A stretch of DNA of 64,000 nt from Mesorhabditis belari (lineage: Eukaryota > Nematoda > Chromadorea > Rhabditida > Rhabditidae). Where the stretch lies: positions 1,504,001 through 1,568,000 of the forward strand of contig CAUEEP010000742.1 in assembly GCA_958450365.1 (NCBI GenBank), in the 5' to 3' direction. Positions 44,276 to 55,885 of this stretch are shown here, in pieces. The position numbers and the translations under genes are program-made. Numbering within the stretch: the stretch's first letter is position 1; the number at the start of each line of letters is the position of its first letter. The notes under the pieces were generated by a model that made no database searches, was not told the DNA's origin, and saw nothing but the letters and a program-made list of their open reading frames with translations.

Positions 44276-45230
44276 GCTTTTTCTTACCAATTCCTTAACT
44301 TCTTTTTTCCCCATTGTAAGCAAGGCTTATCCGGTTGCCAAACAGTGCCAGCGGGAAAACGAAGATCGGAAACATTCTCGTAATGCTCCGGGTTTCCCAT
44401 CTTAGATTCTCGTCCATCCACTGATATTTCAGCCAAGCATTCACCTCGAATAATTCCCCTTTTTCGTTCTGAAACTATCGTTTGTAAACAATTTTTTGGC
44501 GAAAATAAAACCCAGTAGATCCGTTAATAACTTTTCCCCGGGGAAGAAAAGCTGGTGACAAGACTACAAATCGCACCCAGAATGAATTAGCGTGGAGAAA
44601 TCTTTGCTTTTCGGTTTCATAAAAAAGCAATATTTCAGTATAAATATTCGAGTGTGACAAATGATCTACAATCTACAAATTGATTTAGTTTTAGCTTTAC
44701 AGAATACAGATTTCTAGCTATTATTCCCCTTATAATCGCTTCCCACATTTCCTTTATTCCATTCCCAGATGGAATAGCCGATGGCACAGCAGAATATCTT
44801 GGACTCTGTAATGTCTTTTATTTGATAGAAAGATCTCCATGGTGACCTCTCAAACCAAATCATTTTATTAACCTTATTTTGCTTTTTTTTTTCTAAATGA
44901 ATCATACTTAATTTTATTCTTTTTTACATTACCAGATTAGGTAATGTTTTGCATAATCCTCCCTAGCACCACATCCACTGGCTCGCCACCTGTCCAAAAC
45001 AGGACGCTCTTCTAGAGAAAAGTTGAATAAGATTTTTAAGCTTTCAAATCTTTCAAATCTTTTCAACTTACTAATTATAAGGATAAATTTAGCATTTAAT
45101 GTGAATAACTATTAGTATCAAGCATTCTTATTCACTTCATTTTCTGTCTACATTTAACCCGCCAACAAGTCATTGATGTGGCAGGACGAGCCTCCCGGGT
45201 GGAGATGACCCAAAGGAATACATAATGAAA

Positions 45231-47212
45231 ACAGGAATAAGTGGGAGAACATTTTCAAGAACATTTTCCAGAAAATTTTTCAAGAAGAAAATTATTTTGA
45301 GTAGGGATCAGTATCTCAAAATTGTTTTATTTCGTTTTTAGAATTCAATATTACCAGATGAAAAAAAAAAGCCAAAATCCCTTTTGCTTATCAAAAGAAG
45401 AAAAGTTTCGGTATGGTGTCACTTCAGGTCGGTTGATCAGCCTTTGCCTTTAAAAGAGAAACCATTTGCCGTTTTTCAAAGCTTTTCCCTTTCCTTTTTT
45501 TTTCTATCTCCAGATCAACGGAAAGAAGCCATTAAGCGGGCCAGGCACCTGTTAAGTTGATCGAATCCATATGGAACTGGGGAAAGAGAAAGGAATAGGG
45601 ACAGCTTGAGAATATAGTTATTTTTGGTGATGAACTTTTACGAAAGTTTCCTTGATTGAAGTTGAAAAGTTCGAATTCCTTGATTTTTATGAAGAATTTG
45701 GTCTGAAATCCACAGGCTAGATCTGAGTATGGAACAATCAAACTAAAGAACTAGCTCTCAGAGAAACATTTATACAGGTCAGGAAATTTGTGAATTATCT
45801 GTTAGATTGCATTCACCGAACAACAAGAGCGATAATATTTGGAGAAGAAATATCGTAACTCTAAGGAGAAAGGCATATTGGTTTTTACTTGCAGAAAGAA
45901 GAAGAATGCTTCTCCTTTTAAGCATCACCCACTGAGCCCCTTTCTAGCTAGTTACTGGTGAGGGGGATAAGACTAAAGCTCTCCCTTCGTCTCCCCTTTT
46001 TTCCTCAACAATTCCCCAATTCCCAATTGAACCTCACCACCAAAGCCGATCCATTGGGCGACACTGGTGGAAACAATCAGTTTTGTGGTTTCCGATTAGT
46101 TTACCTGGTACGGAGAATGATTTAAGTTAGAGATAAATAAGCTGTACTTGCTTGTTGCTTTAAGCAGTTGAGGGTTAAAAATTGTGCACTTTTAAAAACT
46201 CACTTTTAAAATCTCTCCCTTTTAAAAGCTGGATTCAGTGGTGTTTTTGCATAGAGGAAATATACCATAAATGTTTGGATTTTTAAAACCTTCTGTTAAC
46301 AAACTTGTACATTGAGGAATACAAAGGTTACATACGAGAGATAGAATTTATTTTTAGTTTTCACCAAAAAAAAGTGATTTTTTTGTCAGAGCTAACAATG
46401 ATTTATCTCTTTTCTTACACAAATATCAATTTCTTTTCCAAGAATGAAACATTTCTCATCACGAAGTCAAATACAAGGTTTAGTTTCGTTTCCATCTGCG
46501 CCTCGCGATTCGCACATTAAAAGAGAATCAAATCGAAAATTAGCTTTCATATATTCAAAAACGCTTTCTAGTCTAAACTTAACAGGCTTAGGATATTTTA
46601 GTACAGAGTTCTGCTCCTAGCTGGCTTTCCTGCCTGCCTCCATAGTTGCCTTTATTGCTCGGTATTTGCTTTTTGTGCGGAAATATCGATTAAACCATAA
46701 AAATAGCAACCTACACATAGATTTCGAGACTTTTTTAACCCCAATGAATCCATCCAAAATCTTTCATTCCATTCTATGCCTTTCAGTCGTGATTGAGCGC
46801 GAATTCGGCAAGCTTTTTCTTCTATCTTTTGCACGGTGATCCCACCCACTCGACAATCTCTATTCATTATTGGATGAGAAGGACGATTAATGTTAAGAAA
46901 TTAAACGAAAACACGTACGTAATGCAAGAATTTCACGATTTCCATGCTGATCGGTATCCGGAATGGGACATTGGAAACGATTGACTCGATTAGTAGGCTC
47001 TTGAGTCCGTTTCCCGTAGCAATCTACGTATTTTGCTTGTTTCTTAATCGGGTTTATTTGCTCAGCATTTGGCTTTCTTTCATTCAGCTCGAAATCCATG
47101 TGCTATCGAATAAAGCAAATTCAACGCTTTTCAAATAGAACCCGGCCAAGGAACGAGCAAAATTCGTAGATTACCACCAGCAAGCAACGAAAAGAAGCGG
47201 ATGTTAACTTAT
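45231..47212. other. No supported gene
   Basis: Open frames on both strands around 46650-47100 (for example a plus frame with MQEFHDFHADRYPEWDIGN) have some protein-like composition. I recognise no family, so none is called. The 5' end of the second receptor gene may lie here. Confidence 0.35.
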
Positions 47213-47410
47213 CGTATTTTCCCCTAGTATTGGTGCACCTAAGCCAAACCTAAATTTCTCGAAATCTCCGAGCGTTTACATCCAGAACCTATTGATGTGG
47301 GATCGGAGATGTACTGACGATCCAGATCTTGTGGGAGATTGAGTGTTGAGCTTCTGGGAAAACTTGGAAACTGTAAAATAATTGATCAACCCGGCTCTAC
47401 CGGGATATGT
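47213..47410. mobile_element. MITE, TACCGTATTTTC family, diverged
   Basis: A one-block relative of 19507-19914 (CTCGAAATCTCCGAGCGTTT, TTGATGTGGGATCGGAG). The termini are degenerate. Confidence 0.65.
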
Positions 47411-47454
47411 TCAGGGAAATAGATCAGTCTGATCCTAGCTAACCTGGAATAATA

Positions 47455-47690
47455 TACCGTATTTTCTCTAATAGTAGTGTACCCAAAGCTTCCCCTAAAT
47501 TACTCGAAATCTCCCTCAGGCGTTTCTCAGGACCTATTGATGTGGGATCGGAAAATGTAGCTGACAGTGAGATCTTGTGCGAAAGGAATTGGGTGCTGAG
47601 CTTCTGTAAAAACTTGGAAACCGTCAAATAGTCATCAAGCTCGAAGCTCGGCTGCAGTGCAGTATTGATAGGGAAATACGGTGGCCGGCG
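47455..47690. mobile_element. MITE, TACCGTATTTTCTCTAATAG family
   Basis: Begins TACCGTATTTTCTCTAATAG and ends GGGAAATACGGT. It has one internal block as at 19545-19690. Confidence 0.75.
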
Positions 47691-48639
47691 TACCCGCTCT
47701 CGACTCTGGGATGACCTAGCCTGAGTTTACAGGCTCACTCAGAGCATCTCTCATCCAGATTCGAATCTCATGTATGTTTTGCCTGAGAATTTCTAGTGAA
47801 GTTTACCAAATACTTGCCTTAGTTTACATTAGTTAAGATCAGGAAGAAATGAGGCTGGCTACTCAGATGCAGTCATTCTGCCGAGATCTGGACCATCTAT
47901 CGGAGTAAAGCGAAAGAATTTTTAGCAAAATTCGAGGTTAAAAAAGAAGTCTTTACAAAGCAAATGCTGAACTGACTACAAAACAACACCTTTGTTATTG
48001 CGTAGATTAGAGTTCCTAGATAAGTATCGGATTCCCGCCAGAATTTTTCGGGTCCACCACAATATGAAACTTTTATTTTATGTCGACTACAGCGCCAATA
48101 AAACCCTCCAAGAGCTCTGCCCAAAGAAGCGATCGTGGTTTTGGTGTTTCAAAGGTTGTATGGGCCATAAATGTTTAAAGAAGAGAGAATAAAACCAATG
48201 AGATTCTTTGGTTTTCTTTTTACGAGACATTGTTTGATGAACGAGGTCTCAGTGACTCCATACACGCGTACTGAATTTTCGTCTTTTTGGATTCTTTGAT
48301 ATTGGGGTATCAATCGTCAGGGAGAAGGTAAGAATTCCTTGAAGTTCAGTGATTATCATATTTATATTTTTGTGATGTCTCTCATTGAAAGAATATAGAA
48401 TTACAGAGTCAGGATTTTCTCCCAGCGGGAGGTTCTGAGTGAGGTAGGGTGTTTTACAAGTCCGCTTACCTACAACATGGCAGAGATCCATGGCCGGATC
48501 GTACATTATTTAGGTGGATTTTTATAGAAAATTTGAAAACTTACTAGAAATTATAATCGGCGTCTTGCGTGAATTTTCCCGGTTATTCTGAAAGAATAAA
48601 TAGAGTAAAAACAGTAAAAAAAAAGTAGAAGAGTAAATC
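47691..48639. other. No supported gene
   Basis: Open frames at 47897-48192 on both strands overlap each other and match nothing I know. No repeat family was recognised. Confidence 0.35.
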
Positions 48640-50740
48640 AATGCCGAACTTTAAAGTTGAGCCTGTTGGAGCTCGACGGGGATTGCAGAGGCAAGCCGAA
48701 GTCGTTTAAATCTTAATAGAGCTTTAAGGTTTGATTCACTGACATTTCAACAGTGAATTTGAGAGTGGACTCTCCGTAGTTTTCAGGGTATCCTCGAAAG
48801 AATCCGGGGAGTTTTGAACGAGTCGTCACGCTTTTGAGGCCTATCAACTTTTTCAGGAGATAATATTTTGGTTAACTTTCTATATCATTACACAGCGAGA
48901 CTTTCAAGCTTTCAAATGTTATCAAATAGGAAGCAGTTGAATAATCCCAGGTCCAAAGAAATCAGGCCAGTTCTAACCAAATGGTGTTATCCAGCTCCGG
49001 ATAAAGTATTTGCTTAGTTTTATGAATCAGTTAATCTGATCAGCTCTATTTGGTATCATTTAAAAAGCCTAGAAAGAGGTCCCTCTGTACAATGATATAA
49101 AAGAGTTAGCCAAAATATTATCTCTGGATAAGTTACAGGGGACTTTACAGCGTGACGACTAGGTTTCCGAGATTTCGGCCCTTAACAGAATACCCGGAAA
49201 CTAGCTCCAACATGTCTTTATCATTCTAAGCTTTGAAAGTCAGAACATTAGCTGGAAATTTCCTGCAACTTTGGTTGGATTGCTACGAAAAGACAGAAGC
49301 TTCCTCCGCCCTTTTAGTGGAACGGATGGTGGAGCTATACTCTGAGGCAAGGGAGAATTTGTTTTTAGCTGATAATCGTATCCTTGAAGTGTTCAAAGTA
49401 GTTATTAAGTTGAGTTCCTTTTAAAAATCGAAATTTTCGACTTTCCAGAGTGTGGTGGCTCGAGGTTTTTCGCGCCAGAGCTCATTCCGTATCGAGAGAG
49501 GTTTGCAAAGAGGAAACCTGGAGGAACTCAGAGCAGGTAGACATTATCGACTTTTTAACTGTTCCAATTCTTTCAATTAAGTACTTTCATAAAAGTGTTA
49601 CAAGCTATCGCGCTTTACTTGCTTCTTTTCGTCAGCCATTCACTTCCATGAGGCTTCCTTGAGCCACACCATGCAGGGCTTGCGCTCATTACTCGATCCA
49701 TTGATCCCCGAAAAAGAATTCGCCCAGAGGGGATTGTTCACCTCTATCCGAGGTGAGATCAGTTTGTCGGGATGTTCTTTTAGGCTCGGAATTCTTTGTA
49801 ATTCTTTGTATCTTTGGCCTCAAGCTTCCTTTTCAGGCAGGGGTTGAGGTCAAGAGATGGCGGCTGGGTCGTCGGGCACTTTGGTGTGGTGCCGGAGGGG
49901 ATCTCTTCCTTCTTTCATGGATAGGAAAAGCGTTTTGTTTTCTTTAGTAAAGTATTCTTAGACAAACTGGTTCGACTGACCAACTAATACCTAAACTTGG
50001 TTTTGACAAACCAGTTTTATTAGCGAAATGGACTTAGAAGAATTCACTCTAAGAGCCAATTTTCATTAAACTCTCGACATTGATTAAGCAGCTCCATTCA
50101 CAGTGAGACTCTCTTCGTGACTCAAATTCTCTTGCCACTAACAGGAGTTTGAGCAAGATGGATGTGAAAGATTAGTCAATTTATTCATGAGCCTGAATCA
50201 TTTGCATTAAGATTCTAAAGATAAAGGTCAGATTTGTAACTGGCTTCATCTAAAAATTTTACCAATTCTCCCGCTTTTATAATTACTTTCAACCGGCTTC
50301 GCGGAGTTCCTTGTCTTCCAACTCGGTCTCCGACTTCATCCATCATTTCTTGGAAAAACACAGGTTACCCATTATAAAGCACTAAAGGCTTTGTTAGAAA
50401 TTGTTTCCCCGTTAAAGCCCACGAGAAAATATGGAATGCCTCGAGCTGATGACTATATTTTTGTGATACTACGGGGTTTTTCTAAACAAATTTTTTTGTT
50501 AAGCCTTCATCAATTCGGTACCACAATCGTTCCTGTAGATAACGTTATTTGAAAGAATTTTTGTGATAAAGCTTTGAGTGTTTGGGAGAGAAATTTGGTA
50601 AATTTTTGCCCTCTTTAGCCACTTTGTTAAGAGAATGGGACAGGCAATATTGGTCAGAAGGGATTACAAGACTGTGCCGGGAAGTGGCCGAGCAGAGAAG
50701 ACTCTTTAACTTTCAGAGATGGGTTTTAAAAGTAAAACCT
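48640..50740 (+). CDS. Possible interrupted plus-strand gene, unidentified
   Basis: Several protein-like plus-strand segments follow one another, separated by likely introns or frame changes: about 49073-49170 (VPLYNDIKELAKILSLDKLQ), 49233-49415 (GNFLQLWLDCYEKTEASSAL, then ENLFLADNRILEVFK), 49450-49540 after a TTTCCAG acceptor (SVVARGFSRQSSFRIERGLQ), 49655-49750 (SHTMQGLRSLLDPLIPEKEF), 50370-50530 (ALKALLEIVSPLKPTRKYGM) and 50617-50720 (TLLREWDRQYWSEGITRLCR). They are mostly helical and leucine-rich. I cannot name a family. The frame breaks match the indel-rich character of this half of the window. Confidence 0.35.
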
Positions 50741-52155
50741 TTTCCTTTCATATTTCCTTGAATGTTTTATCTTTCAAGAAACGAAATACAAATTTGTTCA
50801 TTGAATGATTTGCAAGTCTAACGCATCTGGCCTAAAGTCAGCAATTTTGACTTGACTGTCTCTGACAACTTATGTCCCAGCTGAGTGATTTGCCAGATCT
50901 ATTGTGCTATGGGCCGGACTGCCAGACCAGACAATACATAAACAAAGTAGCTTTTTTGGGTTCTTTACTTGGTTTTTATAACTCTCAAGGGCAATAAGTA
51001 ATTGCTGAAAATAATGAATAAACTTTTCAAAGTATTGAAATTGAAATTGCAGTAATGAAATAAACGTTTCAAGTACAACTTAAATATGTAATGAGTTCCT
51101 GAATCTCCTCTGGTTCTCTGGCCTTAAAGCCAAGGAAATCCATTGCGAATATCAGTGAGAGTTTGCATTAGATCCCTTTTTCCTGATTTGGATGAGTAAA
51201 TAGGTGATGGCCATCTTTCTCTCTCTGTCTCTGTTTTTTGTGCAATTGTTTGCATTTCTTCACACACCCTTTCTCTTTCTCTCAAATTTCCGAATCTTTG
51301 CCTCCTTGACTTGCTTTCATTGCCGAGTGTGGGGAAACCCGAATCACTTCACTCATCTATAATATATTAAAGTTTCGTACGCTTAAAAACTTATATTTTA
51401 GCTCCTGAGCAGTTAAGCATTACGTCAGGTGCCTGCACCCCCGGCCTTACTTAGCCCTGGCCCTCTGCTGAGTCCTGACCCTGAGTCCTTTAGTTGACGC
51501 CCTAGCTTTCTTACAACATCTGGAAGCCAGACTTAAACATTCCTGGCTCAAGCTTACTCATTAGATAAAAGAACACAGCAAAACTTCTTCTATAAATGAG
51601 CTATTCGTGTCATTTAGACTTTTTCACTGGGTGTCTGTTGTTTTGTGTGCGAGTCACTCACTCACTTTCTTGACCCTTTTTTTCTAAATTATCTCGAAAA
51701 CCCACTCAAGACCAGAGCCGAGCGTTTCAAGTCTATCTAAAAAAGAAGACGAAAAAAGATCTCCACCCACACATTTCTCTTCTAACGATTTGATGGTGAT
51801 GCTCTTTTTGTATTGCCACAATATTTCTGAACATCAAAGATTCGAGAATCCCCTCTTATTTAATTGCCATAATGTTGCAGGGGTTTAAATTACGACTTTT
51901 TGGAATTTGCTTTACTCTTTACTCTTTACTCTTTACGCTTTACTCTTTACTCTTTACGCTTTTACTCTTTGAAATTCAAAAGGAAATTGAGTACTAAAGC
52001 ATTGATTGAATTCGAGCATTGATTTCAGTAAACATTTTATATTCATATCTCCGAGTAAACTTTCCAGTGAATAGGCGGCTGGTTGGAAACATTTCACTTG
52101 GAAATCCCCCTATCCCGACTCACATCGCCACAGCACTCTAATCGGCGGTTTACCT
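50741..52155. other. No supported gene
   Basis: AT-rich. A GC-richer patch of the CTGGC/CTTGAC type lies at 51410-51540. A TTTACTCTTTACTCTTTACGC tandem lies at 51900-51966. Confidence 0.4.
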
Positions 52156-53130
52156 ATGGCTGAAAAGGGATCTGACGATATAGAATGGGATGGGTTGGTG
52201 TGATTATCAAAAAAAACATTTCATTAGTATAATTAGCTAGCCTTTTAAAAACGTATCTAGTAACAAATTTCTGTTTTTAGATTCAAGGGAAAACGTATTG
52301 ATGTGAGGAGAGGAAACTTTATCACTCAATTGGGTGGGCAAGGTTGGGGGAAGTTTGTTGAAACTACATTCTGATGCTTTAATACATATTTACAACTTAA
52401 TACTAAAATATTGTCAAAACTCTTCCACCTACTTTAGATTTCCGGATGCGAAGTCTCGGATGATCAAAGGAGAGGTAGCTCTAGAACTAGTTACACGATG
52501 GAGTGACTCTATGCAGTGAGTGAAAATGAAAAACATTACTCTAGAAAACTCGAATAAATATCATCATTTTTCTTAGATATTTGAAAATAGAACTCAAAAA
52601 AGCTTTAGGTTTTTGAATGGTTCAACTCCACACCGCTCTCGAACCGTACGATTAGCCACAAGAAATCGCTTCGCCGCCACGGAGAATGTGACAAACTTTC
52701 CAGGTATTGCAGAAAAAAATTGAATATATTAACATTAAACATTAGACTTGGAGTAAAAGAAAGTAGTAAAGTATATAAGTAAAGAAAGTAGTAAAGTACA
52801 TAAGTAAAGAAAGTAGTAAAGTACATAAGTACATAAAGAAAGTCAACTAAAAATTCAGGAAAGCATCTGTAATTTTGGACTCCGACAAGCTGACTTATTC
52901 CCGCCAAATGAGGTTGGATCTTAAAATGTTCAAAGATATTTTGATTTAATTAAAGATTTCAAGAATAACCAAAAACTCTCTGGAAAGGTTATTTTGGTAA
53001 AATAAGATTTGTTTTCTTGACTTACAGTTAACTATAACTTACAGTTACTATAACTTACAATAACTTTCAGTTACTCGAGAAGCGAACGCTCACCGGACTC
53101 ATCAAAACGCTTGTCATTCTAAAGTCCAAG
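52156..53130 (+). CDS. Possible calponin-type CH-domain gene fragment
   Basis: Likely exons: 52156-52197 (MAEKGSDDIEWDGL), one or two uncertain exons to 52519, 52577-52704 (ending ENVTNFP), 52859-52911 (ESICNFGLRQADLFPPNE) and 53073-53129 (LLEKRTLTGLIKTLVILKSK). The last three read like the middle of a type-3 CH domain, as in calponin/transgelin: a helix with ENhxxF, then G-h-x-x-x-D-h-F-x-x-x-D-L, then a helix ending TLxxL. The actin-binding or signalling role is inferred only. Start and 3' end are unresolved. Confidence 0.35.
52760..52842. repeat. Tandem repeat of about 29 bp
   Basis: AAAGAAAGTAGTAAAGTACA followed by TAAGTA, repeated about three times. Confidence 0.85.
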
Positions 53131-53431
53131 GTTAGTCACTAATTTTGAAATAAATATGATGAATAAATTATCATTTATTTACTATTTGCTAATTATCATT
53201 ATTACATCATTTATCTGTAGTTAAATTTTCATTTTTCATTACTAACCACATACAAATCAATCTCTTTAGTACCCGTTTCAGTTGGCTGGACCAGGATAAG
53301 AAAAAATATCAGTTTGAAAAAGGGGATTTGCTCATTTATGAGTAGCCTGATCATTCCACTTTTCTCTATGCTTTTTCCTTTTGTGTATTCACTTTTAATA
53401 AAGTATTCAGTGATTTTTATAGAATAAACGT

Positions 53432-53712
53432 TTAAATTTAAATCCCATCGAAACAATGAGAAAATGGAACGCGCGAAAATCCGCTTGTTTAAACAGAGTG
53501 CCTTGGGCGAAATTCCCGTCAAATCTTCAAGAAAATTATACAAAAAAAAAATGCAACATTTAAGAGCAAAAATTCAAATCAAACTACCCTTTATTTTGTT
53601 GTTTCTTCTGCAAAATAATCAAATCCCATCGAAACAATGAGAAAATGGAACGCGCGAAAATCCGCTTGTTTAAACAGAGTGCCTTGGGCGAAATTCCCGT
53701 CAAATCGTCCAA
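53432..53712. repeat. Near-exact 88-bp direct repeat
   Basis: AAATCCCATCGAAACAATGA...GCGAAATTCCCGTCAAATC occurs at 53438-53525 and 53623-53710, without visible differences. The spacer is about 100 bp. It is open on the minus strand in both copies (RIFARSIFSLFRWDL), but no gene context is seen. Confidence 0.85.
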
Positions 53713-53983
53713 ATTCACAAAAGCTTTCAAATTTCGAATTCTAAATTTGAAAATCCTGCAATTTACAAGTATTCTAACATGAATCAAATAATGTATTTGC
53801 GAAAAAATTCTATTCTTTTTTCATTGCAATCCTTTCCCGAATCGACGCAATAACGACTAATGGATGCATAAATATTTGTAAGTTGAGTTTTTGGGAGAGT
53901 TACAGTAAGTTTGTATATTACAGTAAACTGTTTCTACTAGAATTTATTGTTTTCAGTGTTAATTTCTACACAGTTTATTCTAG

Positions 53984-54286
53984 TTGTACCCACCGTGGCA
54001 CCCACTTGTGTCGACGCAATTAATCCAATGACCGGGGTTTCTGACTGCTCGGCTAGACGGTAAAAATGAATATGCTAACTAAATTGCTTTGTAAAATGTT
54101 GCTGAAGCTGGCTTGGCTTAGAATTAGCTGAAGCTTGAAATGATTACTGTAAAATCTTACGGTAAAAATTAGCTGAAGACGACCAAAACCCAATTTTCTA
54201 GATCACTATGCAACGATCCGCGTTACTACACCGTGATGACAGAACAATGTCCGCGAACTTGTAACCGATGCACGATATCAAGTTAG
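53984..54286 (+). CDS. ShKT-domain protein (two exons seen)
   Basis: Exons 53984-54059 and 54202-54286 (TAG) join in phase to encode a ShKT domain with all six cysteines, spaced as in nematode secreted ShKT proteins (TCVDAINPMTGVSDC, then SLCNDPRYYTVMTEQCPRTC, then NRC). The preceding VPTVAPT resembles the Thr/Pro linkers before such domains. In worms this fold occurs in secreted proteins, often as a module beside enzyme domains. No toxin role is implied. The signal peptide and any upstream exons were not found. Moderate certainty for the gene, high for the domain. Confidence 0.8.
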
Positions 54287-54540
54287 TGGAACTCTCGTTC
54301 GCGAAGAAATTTGGGCACACTTCGATTAGACTTTCTTGTCTCATTTCGGTTATATCCCGCTATCAAAATGGGGTTACGGAGAATTTTCGTTTTCCAATAT
54401 TAAACTCACAATAAATCACTAACTTGAAACGTTAAATTAAAAAGTAACGAGTTAGTTATCTGAGAATGAGATTGAGTAAAGAATTCAGCTTGCTTTGATC
54501 ACATCAACGCAAAAACTCGTCAAAGTGATTGTTTATCGAG

Positions 54541-54840
54541 GAGGGCTTTGTGTTACAACCCGAAATACCGAGCCTAATGCGCCAACAATGCCCGGTTACT
54601 TGTGGTTATTTGCAAGTTGCCACCCAGCGCCTTACTGGCTCAACAAGCATCTCTTATCAAGGCACAAACCAGTAAGTTTAATCACCTAAGGTTTGATAGC
54701 CAGGCCAATTCTTTCAGTTTGTCTCGATTTGATGCCCGAATGCAAATTCCGTGCCGCCTGTGGCTACTGTATCACCTATCGTGATATGATGTACTTGAAT
54801 TGCCCGGAAAAGGTTGCGGTTTCTGTGTCTAATCGTATGC
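54541..54840 (+). pseudogene. Further ShKT-domain exons with frame breaks
   Basis: 54541-54615 encodes the second half of another ShKT domain (LCYNPKY, then after a one-base frame change MRQQCPVTCGYLQ). Its start phase matches the second exon of the neighbouring ShKT gene. 54718-54835 encodes a third (CLDLMPECKFRAACGYC, then MMYLNCPE), whose last cysteines continue in another frame (CGFC and a stop). These may belong to one multi-domain protein or to a tandem duplicate. The indels could be assembly errors. Confidence 0.65.
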
Positions 54841-54994
54841 TATCCTCGTTGTGTTTTGTTGTCTGTACATTCAATCTTAGATTAATAAAGTCAGAGCGTA
54901 CCCAAACAAATTTTAGCAGTTGAAAAACTACTTACAGACTAGAACAACTTTATGTTTTGCTGTAGTTATCTCGTATAAAGGCGTGGAATTGTGT

Positions 54995-55262
54995 ACTATT
55001 ACAGGGGTGGGACAAATGCGCCTTTTTTGACGCTTTGCTGGAAAAGGCCTTAGGAGAGGTCGTAGAGCTTCAAAAATGTTTTCATAGAAGGGAATCGTAT
55101 GCGTAGATTCCGAATTTCGACAAATCAGACCTCGCTGACACGTCAAATTTGGGCTAAAAGGCAAAAACTGCGGAAAAGCGTTAAGTTGCGTAAAAAAGGC
55201 AAAAAAAAAGGTGCGCAAATGTCCAGGTGCGCAAAAAGGGAGCATTTGTCCCACCCCCAGTT
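54995..55262. mobile_element. MITE with GTGGGACAAATGC termini, short variant
   Basis: GGGGTGGGACAAATGCGCC and the mirrored GGGAGCATTTGTCCCACCCCC, with GGTGCGCAAATGTCCAGGTG next to the right end. The interior differs from the 38277 copy. Confidence 0.75.
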
Positions 55263-55684
55263 TTACATATTAAATTCAGTACATGGAACAACGAACATTA
55301 TCCATTATTTAAAATCACTTGGTGTGCAAAAATATCTGTTCTGCTTCAGGCTACCTAACAATTATTTGGGAGAAAAGCGGGTAAAACGCCCATTACGTCG
55401 AGAGCCGACTACTTGAAAAATCTGAAAAACGTTCCAATGGAAAAACATTTACAAGACAATCTCTAGAAAGAATTAAAATTATTTCAGGATTTGTACGACG
55501 GTTCATCAAAAGATATTCAACCACGTGACTAAATATCTGTAACAGAATTACTAAAGAAACGATCAAGAAAAAACTTTTTGATCATTTACTCGTTCTAAAT
55601 TTTAAAAGTTTGGTTCAGCGAACAAGCTAGAGCTAAGCTTGTAAGCTCTAAAATTTTCGCTCCAATTGTTTTTAATGTTTTGTT
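55263..55684. other. No supported gene
   Basis: AT-rich sequence. No exon or repeat recognised. Confidence 0.35.
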
Positions 55685-55885
55685 GGGGTAGGCTAATTGC
55701 CGCCATTTTTTGCGCAACTCGCCCATAACTTCCTTTCTATGTGAAACAATCTTTATGATTTTGGTTTCATTTTGTAGATCTCAATAATGCAACAAAATGA
55801 CATCAAAATCATAAAAGATTGGCCCATTTAGAAGAAAGTTATGGCGAGTTGTCAAATAAAATGGCAGAAATTACCTATCCCCGTT
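55685..55885. mobile_element. Palindromic MITE with GTAGGCTAATT termini, copy 3
   Basis: GGGGTAGGCTAATTGCCGCC and the mirrored GGCAGAAATTACCTATCCCC, with the same arms as the copies at 42088 and 42392. It is followed by the same CCCGTTTTGTTGCCTCGA segment. Confidence 0.8.

Larger units (their letters stand above)
40056..45230 (-). pseudogene. Second nicotinic receptor-type subunit locus, frameshifted
   Basis: Minus-strand pieces appear in receptor order. Near 45190: INDLLAG. Near 45000: ERPVLD then (other frame) EPVDVVLG. 44310-44470: VNAWLKYQWMDENLRW then a different frame. 43875-43949: VDSTFDST then GTGEWGGLPPG. Near 43660: KLDVTYFPF. 42970-43075: FGSWTHT then NLQEGKFLTFLDFSENGEW. 41720-41817: AVYFYIKLKRRTL (no vicinal Cys, so non-alpha). 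41625-41695: M1. 41390-41500: GEKVGLQISVSLAICIF and TSEAVPLLG. 41240-41335: M3. Then LEWAPWLMRM, loop exons 40580-40780, EEKFRRK at 40475-40542, and FAASLVDRL plus M4 at 40056-40154. At least six one-base frame changes break it. It is either a decayed paralogue or a real gene with assembly indels. Confidence 0.8.

Noticed and set aside
46652..47138. Genes on either strand
   Set aside because: Several overlapping frames on both strands look mildly protein-like, but none matches a family or is supported by consistent splice sites.
53229..53787. Paralogous minus-strand genes sharing RIFARSIFSLFRWDL
   Set aside because: The shared peptide comes entirely from the 88-bp direct repeat; flanking frames are unrelated and AT-driven.
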